In this document: piece after piece, positions 11,047 to 22,939 of the stretch
How the letters are laid out: each line of letters opens with the position of its first letter
How positions within the stretch are numbered: position 1 is the stretch's first letter
From: Dichetophora obliterata
Taxonomy: Eukaryota; Arthropoda; Insecta; Diptera; Sciomyzidae
Assembly (NCBI GenBank): GCA_963920525.1
Contig: OY986439.1
Span: forward strand, 51,829,482 to 51,893,481
Reading direction: 5' to 3'
DNA: 64,000 nucleotides
The notes under the pieces: generated by a model
Told to the model about the DNA's origin: nothing
The model's database searches: none
What the model saw: the letters and a program-made list of their open reading frames with translations, nothing else
Position numbers and translations under genes: made by a program

Positions 11047-11630
11047 CGTGGCACCTCCCATACAACCCAAATTTGCGATATCGAATATCTTTGGAGTTAT
11101 AGACAGCTTAGCCTCGGAATTCGGTATTCGACCACAATTTACACGTGCCGCTTCGCTAATAATATTTCATGGGAGCTAGACAAGGAGGCATGGCACCTCC
11201 CATACAATCGAAATTTGCGATATCGAATAACTTTGGAGTAATAGACCGCACAGCCTCGGAATTCGGTATTCTATAACAATGTACACGTGGCGTTTCACTG
11301 ATAACATTTTATGGGAGTTAATAAGAGGAAGTGGCACCTCCCAAACAACCCACATTTTCGATATCGTAAAGCTTTTGAGTTATAGGCTGCACAGCTTCGG
11401 AATTCAGTATTCGAACTCAATTTACACATGCAGTTTTACTGATAACTTTGTTATCGTTTGGACAAGAGGCGTGGCACTTCCCATACAACCTTAATTTGAT
11501 AAATTCAACAACTTTTGAGTAATAGGTCGCACAGCCATGAAATTCAGTATTCGACCACAATTTACATATACAGTTTCACTGATAACATTTTATTCGCGTT
11601 TGGCAACGGGGCCGTGGCAGCAACTCGCCG
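11047..11630 (+). repeat. Tandem repeats of about 141 bp inside Helitron-like element
   Basis: The word gtggcacctcccatacaa recurs at about 11048, 11189, 11331 and 11471, with a partial copy near 11612. Each unit also carries a gatatcg block, a gcctcggaattcggtattcg block and ttcactgataacatttt. Period is 141-142 bp over about four units with moderate divergence. Confidence 0.85.
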
Positions 11631-11642
11631 GGTTTAAGCTAA

Positions 11643-12295
11643 TTTTTTTATAAAATTCATAGCAATATCGAGTAAGTCCCTTTAGAACTTATGTAAGTGA
11701 AGCTCCATGAGAAGAAAATGATTTGCACTTTAAATAACGCACTCAAACGCATGCAACTAAAACATATCTCCACCTATAAGATAATTAGAAATGTGCTTTT
11801 GACATTGTTTTTGTTTGAAATGCTAATTCTTGCAACGTTAATAATATGCAAATACACGCACAAGCCAATGCACATTCAGTTTAACTTACCTTCATAAGCA
11901 TGAGAGATTCATGAGTGCAAATTTGCATAAATATAACTTGCTTAAAACTTTCATGCATGCATTTATGTATGTCAGAAAGACTTGAAATGTGCAAGAAAAG
12001 TATTTGTTTTGTGAAGCATATTCAATGATAGAGTAAATATTTTAAAACTAAGTAACTCTTTCAATGCCATAAATTTGGTAAAAACCAATTCACAAGGTTT
12101 TAAATAAGCTCTTTGTAATGCTTACTAGACTTAAAATATATCTTACAGAAACTTAAGGTTAACATCACATTTATGAAGCCAGAAAGTTACTGAAGTAAAA
12201 AGTTTTTGAAACACTTCGTAAATTTAAACGACTCGATTTTGTATAAACGCAATGTACACAATGCTCTCTTTATATTTCTCTCTACTTCTCTTTCA
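11643..12295. other. AT-rich spacer, no gene seen
   Basis: No conserved reading frame, inverted repeat or RNA gene was recognised. The 66-codon frame at 11697 has no recognisable motif. Confidence 0.6.
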
Positions 12296-15108
12296 CAAAG
12301 TATAAGAAGTTGCAAGGTTCAAAAAGTCGTTTGCTAAAAAAATCTGCAAGGTACAAAAAGTCTCAAGATACAAAAATTTGCAAGATACATAAAGCCAAAA
12401 GGTAAAACAAAATTACACAGTATAAATAGTCAAAGTGTTCAAAAATTTGCAAGGCATAAAATATCAAATTACACAAAATGCAATGGAGAAAAAAGTTGTT
12501 TGGCACAAAAATTTTAAAGAAAAAAGGAATAAAAGATGCAAAAAGATCACAAGTAAAAAAAATTTCAAAAGGAACAAAAAATGGCAAAACATAAAAAGTC
12601 GCATGAAAAAAGTTTTGGAATTAAAACAATACACAAGGAAAATAAAGTCGCAAGATCAAAAATATTCTCAGGCTAAAATTAGTCACATGGCACAGATATC
12701 ATAAGGTACAAAAGGTCACCAGTAGGATAAATTAATCATAAGGTACAAGGAATAAGAGTACAAAAAAATCCCATGGTCAAAAAGTTCCTAAAGCTTAAAA
12801 AGTCACAAGGAATACGGTCACAATTTACACAAAGTCACAATTTACAGAAAGCTGCATGTTTTAAAAAGTTACACAGTAAAAATAAGTTGCAGGGTAAAAA
12901 GTCGCATGGCAAAAAATTGCAAGGAATAAAAAATATTAAAGTTCAAACAATCGCAAGGAACAAAAAATTGCAAAGTACAACAAGTCACAAGGTCGCATGC
13001 ACAAAAAAATCACAAGAAATAAAAAACCGAAAGGATAAAAGAAAGGCGAGAAAGTATGAAAGAGCAAAAAGTATACAGTCGTATGCGAAAAAATACGCAA
13101 GGTTTAATAATTTAGACCAAAACAGTCGCAACTTACAAAAAGTAGCAGAGTACAAAAGCGTTGCACTATAAAAAGATTAATATAGTACATAAAACTTAAG
13201 GTACAAAAAGTCGCAAGGTACAAAAACACGCAAAGTTTAAAAATCTCAAGGTACAATAAGTGTTAAGGAACAAAAAGTGCCAAAGTACAAAAAGTCGTAA
13301 GGAAAAGCAATCTTAAGCTACAAAAAATCGTAAGTTGCAAATAAAGACGTAGGATAAAAAAAATCTGGCACTAAAATGTCTAAGGTGCAAAAGTCGCAAC
13401 TTAAAAAAAGCCATAAGAAACAAATAGTCGCAAGGTACAACAACTCCCCAAAATACAAAAAATCAAAGGATATGCATTCGCACGATTAAAACATCGCAAG
13501 GTAAAAATCGCAGTCGAAAAGTAAATAAGAAGCATTTCAGATAAACTGGTAAGGTACAAAAAGTCGCAAGGCTCAAACCAAAAACTATCAAGGTTAAAAA
13601 GTCGTAAAGAACAAAAGTATTATTCAATCGCCTGATGAAAAAGTCGCAAAATTTAAAAAGTCAGAAGGTAAAAAGTCTTAAGATACAAAGTGCGAACTAT
13701 TCGCAGAACAAAAAATGCTAAGTCACAAAAAAATCTCCAAGCACAAAACATCAAAATAGGGTCAAAAAAGTCATATGGCAAAAAAAATCGTAAGGTATAA
13801 AAAGTGTCAATGTACAGAAATTCCTAAAGAGCTAAAATTCGTCAGGTACTAAGAGTCCCCAAGTTTACACATATGGAGGTATACAGTTCAAAGATAAAAG
13901 AAGCAAGACACAAAGCTCCACAAGGAAAATAAAACTCGCAAGATACAAAAAGTCCCAAAGTACAACTATTCGAAGGATTAAAGTCGTAAGATACAAAAAC
14001 TTGCAAGAAACAAAAAAGGAGCGTAAAACAACGCATGGCACATATATTAAAATTGAACAAAATCAATGTACAAAAAGTCTTAAAGTACAAAAGAAAACAG
14101 AAGGAATGCAGTCGTAAGGTGCAAAAACTTGCAAATTACAAGAAATCCCAAAATATAAAAAATCAGGTGTACAGTCGTAAGGAACTGCAGGATGCATTTT
14201 ATAAATTTTCTTAAGGAAAAAAGTCGCATGGTACAAAAAGTCACAAAGTTAAAAGTCACAACGTCCAAATGTCTCAAGCTATTCGTAAACATTCAGTCGC
14301 CTGGTACAAATGTCGTAAAGTTATAAACTCAGAAAGTAAAAAGTCGTTATATACAAAAAGTGGCAGGGTGCAAAATAGTCGCTGAAAAAAAAAATACATA
14401 TGTAACAAAAATCCATAATGCACAAAACGTCACGAGGAGCAAAAAGCTGCCATATCGTCGCTGCGCCTACAAAAATGGTTACGTGTTTTTCAGCAACTTT
14501 TCAGGAGAGCAAAAAATTAATTTTTTTCTATAAAAATGGCAAATACAGAAATATGGCCGATGGATAGTGTTAACAAAATATGCAATAAAAATATTTACAG
14601 TAATCATATAACCATTTTTGTAGGCGCAGCGACGATATATTAAATAGCACAAGGCACAAATAGTCGCAAGACACAAAATGTACTCGTTAGCTACAAAAAT
14701 CTTTGTAAGGTTAGAAAATTTACAAGAGGAGAAAAGAGTACAAAGTGCAAAAAGTTATGGTTAAAGTTATGGTCGCATGGTTAAAAATTCTCCAGAAGTA
14801 AAATAGTCTCAGGTTAAAAAGCCGGATGTCACAAAGATAGGGAAAACTTTGAAACTTTTGTTTCATGTGACTTTATTGTACCCAGAGCTTTTTTTACCTT
14901 CCAACTTTTTGCACGTTGTTAATTTTTATCTGAGCACGACACAATAACTCGTAAGGTACAAAAATTTACAAGGTAAAAATTCTCTAGGCACAAGGATAAA
15001 TAAGTTGTATGGAACAAAAATGTTGGTAGGTACAAAAATGAAAATCAAATCAAATTGAACAAGTCAGATGGTATACTTAGTTGCAAGGATCAAAAAATCG
15101 CAAGGTTT
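12296..15108 (+). repeat. Degenerate 17-bp minisatellite, about 2.8 kb
   Basis: Almost the whole stretch consists of diverged copies of a 17-bp word close to aaaaagtcgcaaggtac, with variants such as caagatacaaaaatttg and aaagtacaaaaagtcgt. Some runs (around 14860-14950) show the reverse complement. Lysine-rich frames at 12435 and 12773 are by-products of the A-rich unit. A 183-bp inverted-repeat element is inserted at 14454-14636. Confidence 0.88.
14454..14636 (+). mobile_element. MITE family A, copy 1 (internally deleted)
   Basis: Starts atcgtcgctgcgcctacaaa and ends in its exact reverse complement; the perfect inverted ends are about 28-30 bp. ATAT flanks both ends. The interior includes cagcaacttttcaggagagc and ggcaaatacagaaatat, which also occur in reverse orientation in the longer copy at 30021-30268. 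It interrupts the 17-bp minisatellite and has no coding capacity. Confidence 0.88.
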
Positions 15109-16587
15109 TACGCTATTGTGGAGTATTTTTTTTTTGCAGCTTTTCCGCTTTAACTTCAGTCTAGCGTCCCGTGAATGTATTACTTTTTATTTTTTTGGCA
15201 CATACTGTAATTGACAAATTTTAAACTTGATACATCGCAAAGTTTATTCTCACTTTACTTTCGCCCTGCGACTGTGTGCCGAAGTCTATTAAAATGTTTA
15301 CCAAAACGCTGTATTTAACCACAAAATCCGCCGCCAGCTTAGGATTGTTTTGAAGCATTTAATGTTGTCCTTGGCACCACGTCTTATTCACGGATACTTA
15401 TTATCCAGTTTTTGTTGTTGTTGATGCTGCTGTCTCCTCAACTTAACTTGCTTCTTCTTCATTCGGCTTTATCTTTGCTGCATGTTCTTCTGCTTGTTAT
15501 TCGCATGATTTTGCTAGCTTACACAAAGTTCAGTCAATGCCAAGACACATAGACAAATAACTTGAGGACGGACAGAGAGAGAACCAGCCGTAGCGAAGCA
15601 ATGACAACGACAACGCGACACTTAGGACTTCGACATTGCTGTCGTAAAAATACCACAACATCTTTAATGGTTATAGCTACGCGCAACGTAACGCAACTTA
15701 TTGGTGTGCAACATTCAGTCACTCACACACACACACACACACACACACGCATATGCAGACAAATGGACGCTTTGCACGCTTGTGCCAGGAAATGGAAACC
15801 TAAACGAGCAGAGCCATTAAAATGCTTGCCTGGCATTAAATTTAAGCTAAGATGTTTGCTTGAGAGCGTTTTAATTGAATTTTATGACAATGTGTAAGTG
15901 TCGAATGTGTTTGTATTTAATGTGCGCTTTTGTGTTGCGCATTATATGTACAAGTGTGCCTTATTGACTTCATGTATGCGTGTGTTTGTGTTTGCGGGTG
16001 TCTGCTTGTCGTCCGTTGCTGCAGTGGATTAGATTGTGTGGATTTTATGGTAAATTTGTTTAATTCCTGTAATTTATTTGTTAATATCGGAGTTCTGTGT
16101 CTGTGTGAGCATATAAAATGAACACAAATGGAATTGACTTGGTGTTGAAACATATGTGTGTGTGTGTGTGTTAGTGTGAGGTTTCTTTTATTTGCTTGTG
16201 TTGGCAGCAAAATGAAGAGCTGCTGTAAATCATCCAACTTATCTAACGGAATTTAAATGACATTGTTACATTTTTGTTCATGTTGTCTTGTGGCTAAAAA
16301 TAACTTAGCGTAAGCGATATAAAATCGAACATTTAACCAGATCATTTCATTGCTAAAGGCATGAATACTGCTGCTAGGTCGCATGCGATATGAATTCGTT
16401 TCAAGTGTCAACAACCGTAAAGATGACATGAAATTATTTTTTGGTTTGAGGAAATTTGTACAAATTTGTTTAAATTAGTATGCAAAATGGTAGATAACGA
16501 GAAATGTAATAGAGTAATATTGATATTTTGCTGTATCATGAAGTAACACTTAAAAAGTCGTTATTAATCCATGTTCCTTTACTGGTG
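15109..16587. other. Noncoding stretch with CA/TG microsatellites
   Basis: Holds a (CA)n run at about 15724-15748 and a (TG)n run at about 16154-16170. Sequence between them is less AT-rich than its surroundings. Frames at 15562 and 15917 depend on the microsatellites and show no protein motif. Confidence 0.6.
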
Positions 16588-17265
16588 CATTTTTTATACC
16601 CCCTCGTTTAAAAAACGTAATAGGTGTATAGGTGTATTGTCACTCCGTTTGTAACGCCGATAAGGAGGCGTGGCTGGTATAGAAATATATATATTCTTGA
16701 TCAGCATCACCTCTTGAGTCGATTTAGCAATGTCCATCTGTCCGTCTGTCTGTCTGTGATCACGATAACAGCGGTAATTTTAGAGATATGGTAACGACAT
16801 CCAATATATAGGCTTTTTACTACATAATGGAGGTCAAGTTCGAAAAGATGAAAACAACGCTTACCTCCAATACAAAGTTAGTTTACCAAAACGGTAAAGT
16901 CTCTTTACATTCCACAAAAATTAATCTAATGACTTCAAATTTTGCACACATCCCTTAACGATTAATATTTGCTAATGATTAATATTCGTACTTTGAGTAT
17001 GAAATTTGTAAAAAAACAGATGAAAACCACGCCTACCTCTCATACAAAGTGGCTTAACCAAAACGGTAAAATCTCTTTAAATATTGTATTAAACATATGT
17101 ATGGTATCAAAATTTCATACGACCGGACTGTTACGGTATAAGACAACGCATATAAAACTATACGAAGCTGGTGAGTTGGATTAAAAGCTGAAGGTGTCGA
17201 AATGGGAGCCATTGAATATACTAGCTTTAGCCGTTGGGGGGGGTACGTAGCCACTTCAACCTACC
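16588..17265 (+). repeat. Interspersed fly repeat (TATACCC / TTGATCAGCATCA type)
   Basis: Begins ttttttataccccctcg and includes tcactccgtttgtaacgcc, tatatattcttgatcagcat and a run of tctgtc words. Sequences of this style are widespread interspersed repeats in flies. Two segments (around 16850-16900 and 17025-17070) repeat the pattern acgcctacctcccatacaaagt followed by aaaacggtaa. The family is not identified. Confidence 0.5.
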
Positions 17266-20200
17266 AGTGTTACCATTATTACATACTCTTTTATTAAAGA
17301 CTCCCTAAAGTTACGTTAAATTTACTCTACAGAGGATCCATATGACTATGTCTTAGAAACAAACCCCTTTATAGTCACTTACGAAAATCAAAAAAAAACA
17401 AAGAACTGATATTAATCTTAATTTACGCATAGCTAACTTCAAGATGGTAAAGAAGTTAGGCGCTCTTCACCCTCCCTACCATATCTTACTGTGCGCTATA
17501 AATTTTAAGACCCCGTCAACGACCGCTAGTCTGTTCGCCTCACATCACCTTAAGGAGAAATAATTAATTCAGCACGACATATTTTTACGTTACTAACACA
17601 TTTATTGATTAAGCATTGTAAACAAATTCCTTACCAACTTTACGTTAACTGATGATTTAGCACATAAATATACATATAACAAAATGCGATTCAGCGCAAA
17701 GTAGCATATAACGAAATATTAACTGGTAGTATTAGAGTTTTAAATAAGTAGTTTATGAACTTATAAACGTAGAAATAATAATTCTTGATTTTGTTTTGTT
17801 TTATCAATGCATGTTTAAATTATCTTATTTTAAGATCATAACAAAATAGCAACTTGCATGAATTAAGTTTTTATAGATTTTACTTATTTACCATTAGTTT
17901 TCTTTTTTTTAGACATACATAACACAAGATACACAAAGAGAATTTTAAACAGTGTCAAATTTTATAGCAAATTATTTACGAGCATACCGCAAAATCAATT
18001 AGTTATTTTAAATGTAAACACAAGAGTAAGAAACGTTATCGATCTAACTACCACTAATTACATCAACAACAACAAAAAATCTGCTCTTGCTTCTTACTCT
18101 CACACTGCAATACAGACATTAGATTTGCTAATGTTGATGTAGTAATGCTTTATTTACTTAAAGCTTCTTTTTGTTTTAATTAAAGCTTAAAAAAATATAA
18201 TTCATGCAAAGTTATCACTAACGCTATGCAAATATAATTTAAATTGTTATAGAATATATACAAAAATTAGACTCACATTTACTGATCAGCGACATGTTCA
18301 TGATGAAGGCCCTTCATGATGATGATGTTGAGCTGTTAAATCAAAGACTAGTTTGTGTGCTCAATAAGCATGATTATTGTTTAAAATGTTTTATATTATT
18401 TTTTCTTAATTTAACCATAAGAATTAGTCTTATTTAATAGAACACCGTGCTTGAATATTTACCAAGAGAAAAACTTAAAGATTAAAATTTTATTTAATTT
18501 GTTATAAAAAACTAATATAATCTTTTTTGTTTTTTTAATACGTTCTTTACCACGTTGGGCATGTATGCACTTTGATTCTATAAACTAAAACACTTTTTCT
18601 ACAATGCACTTTAATATCATCAATTACGATTCTATTTTCTATTGATTAATTTCATTAGTGAAATTGATTTTAGCAAAATTTACATTTTCACAATTATAAA
18701 TTAAAATTTTTTTTTTTTTTTTAAATCTACTTGCACGATTACTTAGTGTGTATACCGGTATAACTAAATTTTTCTATACGGTAATATGTTAAGACAAATT
18801 TTCGACCCACAATTTTTAACAAATTACGCCACTTTTTGCACAAACATGGATTTTAGAAGGCAAAATCTGTTTGTAAAATTAAACTTTGTGTTTTAAAATG
18901 TAAAATTTAGTTCATTACAGTTTGGACTGTTTTTTCTAGAGTCGATCTCCACGCGTGCTATCGTTTGATGCAACTAGATGATATCAAACGATGCCACTTG
19001 AGTAAACGGTATGCCCCTCGTTTCTTTTGTCATCAAGACAACTTAAGAGAGCAATATGGATGGAATTCGGTGACGATTTTAATAAATTTGTAGGTGTAAC
19101 ACGTTGTAATTGTACGGTATTTTTATGTGCTTTTGATAATACGGAAATATTTCAATTTGTCTGAAATTAGTTAAGTAATTTTAATGCTTAATATATATGT
19201 ATTTTTATGTTTTGTTTTTACCTTAAGAGAATTTTTATAAAAAATTCCACAGACTCATGTTGATATACGCAAAATCATGTAAAATGTATTGTGAACAACT
19301 TGCAGTATACTGATGTATATCAGAAGAGTACCCAATTGAATTCTTTTTCGTGAGCTAAACGTGTGTTAAGTGTAATTTTAAGGTTACATTAGATATGTAA
19401 TTATTTTAATTAAATTTACATGAATTATTAATTGTTTAGGAAAACCCAACATTCAATAGTTACTTTAGTTTAACTGATTAAATAATGAAAAGATTTTTCA
19501 TTAAAAAAGGAATGATTTTTGACTAGAATGTTGTGACTTTAAAAGTTATTACTGAAAATAAGTTTTTAGGCAAAAATGACTAAAAGGAATGGCTTAAGCA
19601 TAAATAATGCCAAATTATTCGTTAAATTGTGTACACAGTTATTGCGAAAATTTAATGATATTCAATAACTTACATGATTGCAATACAATAAACTTTGCTG
19701 CAAATTAAAAGATGACTTCTTTATTCTTCCATTGCTCAACGAAAAAGGAAGTTTCAGTTTTTAGGCTGAAGTTGCAAACCTTCGCAAGTTCAGAGACAAA
19801 TTTTGAGAATGCTGCTTGACAAGATGCTTGAATGTTGTTTGACAAGTATTCAAGTTTTCTCATAAGAGGATTTTTAATAAAGAAATTTTAACAAGGTCGC
19901 ACTGACAGCTGACATTAAAATACTTAACCAAATTTTACACCTAATTGTTCATTACAGAATCTAGTGACTTTTAATTTATATTACTGTGGGAAAAGGGTAA
20001 TTTTCGTGGGAATCGTTCCTAATTTTGACTGGCAATCTTGCCTATAGCTTAGTTGGGGTCCATTCTGGAGAAAAAGAAATTAAAAAATGATGCACTAAAA
20101 ATATCTTTTTTACCCAGAAGTCACACTTGAGATCCTTTTTTTAATTTTACCTCCTCAATTTTTAACATTTTCTTTTTCACAAATATGTTTTTCTTTTTCT

Positions 20201-20389
20201 CATATAATGATTGCGCTGTTCTTCGCTCCGTTCCTCAAACAAACTGTTTTGACGAGTAAATATAGCATTCATCTTTTCTAACGATTTACTGATTCTTCTT
20301 ATGCCTCTTTTATTTTCTTTTAATGTATTTCTGTATTACTTTTTAGGGTCGCACATATGTTTTTTGGAGTGCCCACTTGCTCTGTCATA
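17266..20389. other. Long AT-rich noncoding stretch
   Basis: About 3.1 kb with no gene, RNA or transposon recognised on either strand. One short hairpin lies at 18960-18992. It could be intron or intergenic DNA. Confidence 0.55.
18960..18992 (+). repeat. Short hairpin
   Basis: atcgtttgat and atcaaacgat form a 10-bp stem around a 13-nt loop, in a locally GC-richer patch. No terminator or RNA gene context is visible. Confidence 0.6.
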
Positions 20390-20399
20390 TTTGATCTTA

Positions 20400-20560
20400 A
20401 ACATTTCTGAATGTGGCTCACGCGCATTCTCTTCAGTGAGGGGCCAGCAGAATTAAATGGTGGTTCTTTCAATAGAGTGCACTAGACTATCAACTCAGAG
20501 GTCCCCGGATGGAATATGGGAATACCATGCCCGATTCTTTTTGCTTTCTTTCTTCTTTAT
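20400..20560 (+). repeat. Possible tRNA-derived repeat
   Basis: The words agagtgcactagactatcaa and tcagaggtccccggatggaa resemble the D-arm to T-arm part of a degenerate tRNA, but the anticodon stem does not pair well and the B box is damaged. A SINE or tRNA pseudogene is possible; a functional tRNA is not supported. Confidence 0.25.
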
Positions 20561-20869
20561 TACTTACTATTAAGAATTATTGAAACAAAAAATTTACAAC
20601 TAAATTTCGGAAAATGTGAATTTATAGGACAGGAACAACTGAGGGCTTGAAATGCTTGCCTTGGCTAAGGCATGACGCTAGCCTCGGTTATAGGCAACTC
20701 AAATTGTCTTTCACGTTTGTTCCACCTAATCGATAATTCACTTATGGTTCCAATCAATTCTTGCCCTAATAATCAATCACTTTCTTTTCAGGTCAAAGAC
20801 GAAACTCTGTTTGTATAAGGCGCATGCCTTGATTCTTTGATCTTTTTTTTTAAAAAAAAATATTATAGG

Positions 20870-21300
20870 AAAATTTTTCTCCTCACTTCCAACTCCCAAC
20901 ATCACCTCCTTCTCTTCACAATTTTCAAAGGACTCGGACACTCCAAATGATATAGACTTTTGAATCCTCCTCCAGTGCATGTGGATTCTCATTTGTTGTA
21001 AATCATTATCTTCCAAATGGTCCCTTTCCAGTCTGACCAAACCTGAAAATAAAATCAACTATCACTTTCTGCACTTCTATCACTTTCTGCACTGCGACCC
21101 AGTAGCGCAACATTGCAGTGTACATGCCTTCTTCCAACCGATTAAATCTTTTTTGGAGGTCCCATACTGATAAGTGTGTTCTTTAGTTCAGACCAGCTTG
21201 CTACCATTGCAACACGGACACCTTTCGTGAAGTTCCTTGCAATGTCCGGGTGGCGCTCCATGTGCTGCAGTAAGATTTGTTCCTATGCAGAGTTTTTGTT
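20870..21300 (-). pseudogene. Zeste-like Myb/SANT domain remnant
   Basis: On the minus strand, split frames read LLQHMERHPDIARNFTKG, SWSELKNTL..GPPKK, VWSDWKG and STCTGGG. These match in order the Myb/SANT-like domain found in zeste-type and transposon-linked DNA-binding proteins (an ERNPDLARG-type start, a W..L..LN..GPP middle and a W.K.W.D.K..TGGG end). Stops and frame changes separate the pieces, so it is not functional; a tttttcag acceptor-like site precedes VWSDWK, so an old intron is possible. In insects such domains often belong to Harbinger-type or other DNA transposons, but no transposase was found next to it. Confidence 0.5.
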
Positions 21301-21361
21301 TTCCCTTGAAATTCCCATGATTATAACAGCTTGAAAAAAATTCATTTATATATTACTATAC

Positions 21362-22095
21362 TTAGGTTAGGTTAGGTTGAGACAGCAGCCACTGTACGTG
21401 CTTAGACCAAAGCGCACGTACGACGACTCACTTAGACCAATAAGACTCTTTGTGACATCGCTACTGCACAAGTTTGATGCTTGTCTTTGACATAAAAGAA
21501 AAATGACTCCAGATATTTATGCCTTTTTTTGCGAGCGCGGGACAGGAACACAGAAGGTGTTAGATGGTTTCTTCCTCCTGCTCTTCGTCCCTGCAGCTTC
21601 TGCAGAAGTCATTTTTGATGACTTCCAGTCTGGAGGCATGTCTGCCTATTAAGCAGTGCCCTTCGGTAACGGCCACTAGCGTGGCTACCTCTGGTCTTCC
21701 CAACGAGAGATGGGCTCTCGATCGCTTAGAGTCTAGAGTTGGCCAGATAAGCCTTGTTGTTCTGCATGTTGAGAGTTCAGCCCATCTTGGGTTAGATGTG
21801 GTGTACTCGTTGAGCAGCATTTTGCCAGTTACTATCGGGATGCTCGCTGAGTTGTGAACCATTGAAATTACCGAAATACCTTTTCTAGCAAGCTCATTTG
21901 CTTTTTCATTTCCACGTAGGCCCTTATGCCCAGGTGCCCATATTAATCTGATGTTAAAAAAGTATGACATTTCGCCCAATGCAGCACGGCATTATTTGGC
22001 TACTTTAGAGATGATAGATACTTGCTTCGTCGACTTGATCGCTGCCATGGTATAAGGCTGGAGGTAGCTGCAGCGCTGACTATTCTCTCTTTCCA
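21362..22095 (-). mobile_element. 3' remnant of RNase H-bearing LINE (I/LOA-type)
   Basis: Minus-strand remnant that ends in CAACCTAACCTAACCTAA, a common 3' end of such fly elements (seen on the plus strand as ttaggttaggttagg at 21362). It includes the RNase H and C-terminal cysteine region described at 21560. Upstream parts (endonuclease, RT) are missing. A duplicated word gccatgtctgtcaaattc lies at its upstream edge. Confidence 0.72.
21560..22090 (-). pseudogene. RNase H domain fragment of LINE ORF2
   Basis: The open part (21560-21979) reads IRLIWAPGHKG, GNEKANELARKG and later DFCRSCRDEEQEEE. The first two are the end of a type I RNase H domain in I/LOA-type retrotransposons, in which the enzyme degrades the RNA strand during transposition. 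Upstream (to about 22090) the frame continues with a stop at about 22000. The final region, where a C-x2-C-x-H-C finger is usual, retains C-x2-C. The N-terminal 80 percent of ORF2 is missing, so it is dead. Confidence 0.78.
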
Positions 22096-22398
22096 TACTG
22101 CCATGTCTGTCAAATTCAGCCATGTCTGTCAAATTCCATTTTTATTTATTTTATTTATTTACTTGATTGCTAAACCTTAACAGGTTTTATAGCAAATTTA
22201 AAATTATAAAATAAGATATTTAATACAATTCAAAAATATAAAGTATGATTTTGATTGAAATCATGTATTATTAACAAACTAAAAAATTTTAACAAATTGC
22301 TTAAACTATATAATCTTATTAAAGTATAAAAAATAACAAAGAAAAAAGTTAAGTCAAATCGAATGATATCAGACAACAAAGCAGGGTTGCGTTTTCAA

Positions 22399-22747
22399 GA
22401 CAAACAAGGTCAAGTTAGCAACAATTTTTGTATACGGCGGAGTCGTGTGACAAACAAGGTCTCAAACCCAATAAAACACCACTCCAATAGGTATATATGT
22501 AATATATATCGTTCTGTCTTCCTGAAGCCGGTGAGATCCTGGCTTGACAGGGTGGTTACTCGACAAACTAGGTCAACTTCACCAAACCAATTTTCATAAA
22601 ATAAAGAAAACCAGTTGCGAACGCAGGTACCAAGACAAACTAGGTCTTATCGGCCACTCATATTAATATATTACAAATCGATCTAACGTAGTGTTTCAAG
22701 AGATAAAAAGACACCAAGACACCACGGTACCGTCGACAAATGTAGTC
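22399..22747 (+). repeat. Five spaced copies of GACAAACNAGGTC
   Basis: The 13-mer gacaaacaaggtc occurs at 22399 and 22449, gacaaactaggtc at 22562 and 22634, and the variant gacaaatgtagtc at 22735. The flanks differ, so this is not a simple tandem repeat. Function unknown. Confidence 0.7.
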
Positions 22748-22939
22748 ACAATCATCATGAAGATAAGAAGCAATTGAAGATCCCAGGTTTAGGTCCATTC
22801 AGATTATTTAGATGTTTATACACCAAAATTTTCCATTTTACGCTTAGGTCCATTTATCTATTTAGATTGTTATATTAATGATAATGTGTTTACAAATCAC
22901 CAGATGCATCAGATATATGTTTGAAAGAACTTTACATAA

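Larger units (their letters stand above)
9271..11642 (+). mobile_element. Helitron-like element, interrupted by Tc1
   Basis: Without the Tc1 insertion at 9280-10907 the sequence begins A|TCTAATA and continues with aactcgtgtcacggtg and an AACCGATTTTCATGAAA motif. It ends in CCGGGTTTAAGCTAA followed by T. A 5' TC, a 3' CTRR and insertion between A and T are Helitron hallmarks, and two other elements here (ending at 43103 and 49763) share the CCGGGTT..GCTAG style end. There is no Rep/helicase coding, so it would be non-autonomous. Confidence 0.55.

Noticed and set aside
12435..13171. Lysine-rich frames of 89 and 132 codons
   Set aside because: They translate the A-rich 17-bp minisatellite and show no domain.
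15562..16237. Protein genes around the CA and TG microsatellites
   Set aside because: The frames run through HTHTHT-type simple repeats and show no domain.
20400..20560. Functional tRNA gene
   Set aside because: The anticodon and acceptor stems do not pair; at most a tRNA-derived repeat.
21362..21382. TTAGG repeats as a telomere sequence
   Set aside because: Only three or four units, at the 3' end of a LINE remnant, also seen at 60363 next to another LINE; flies lack TTAGG telomeres.
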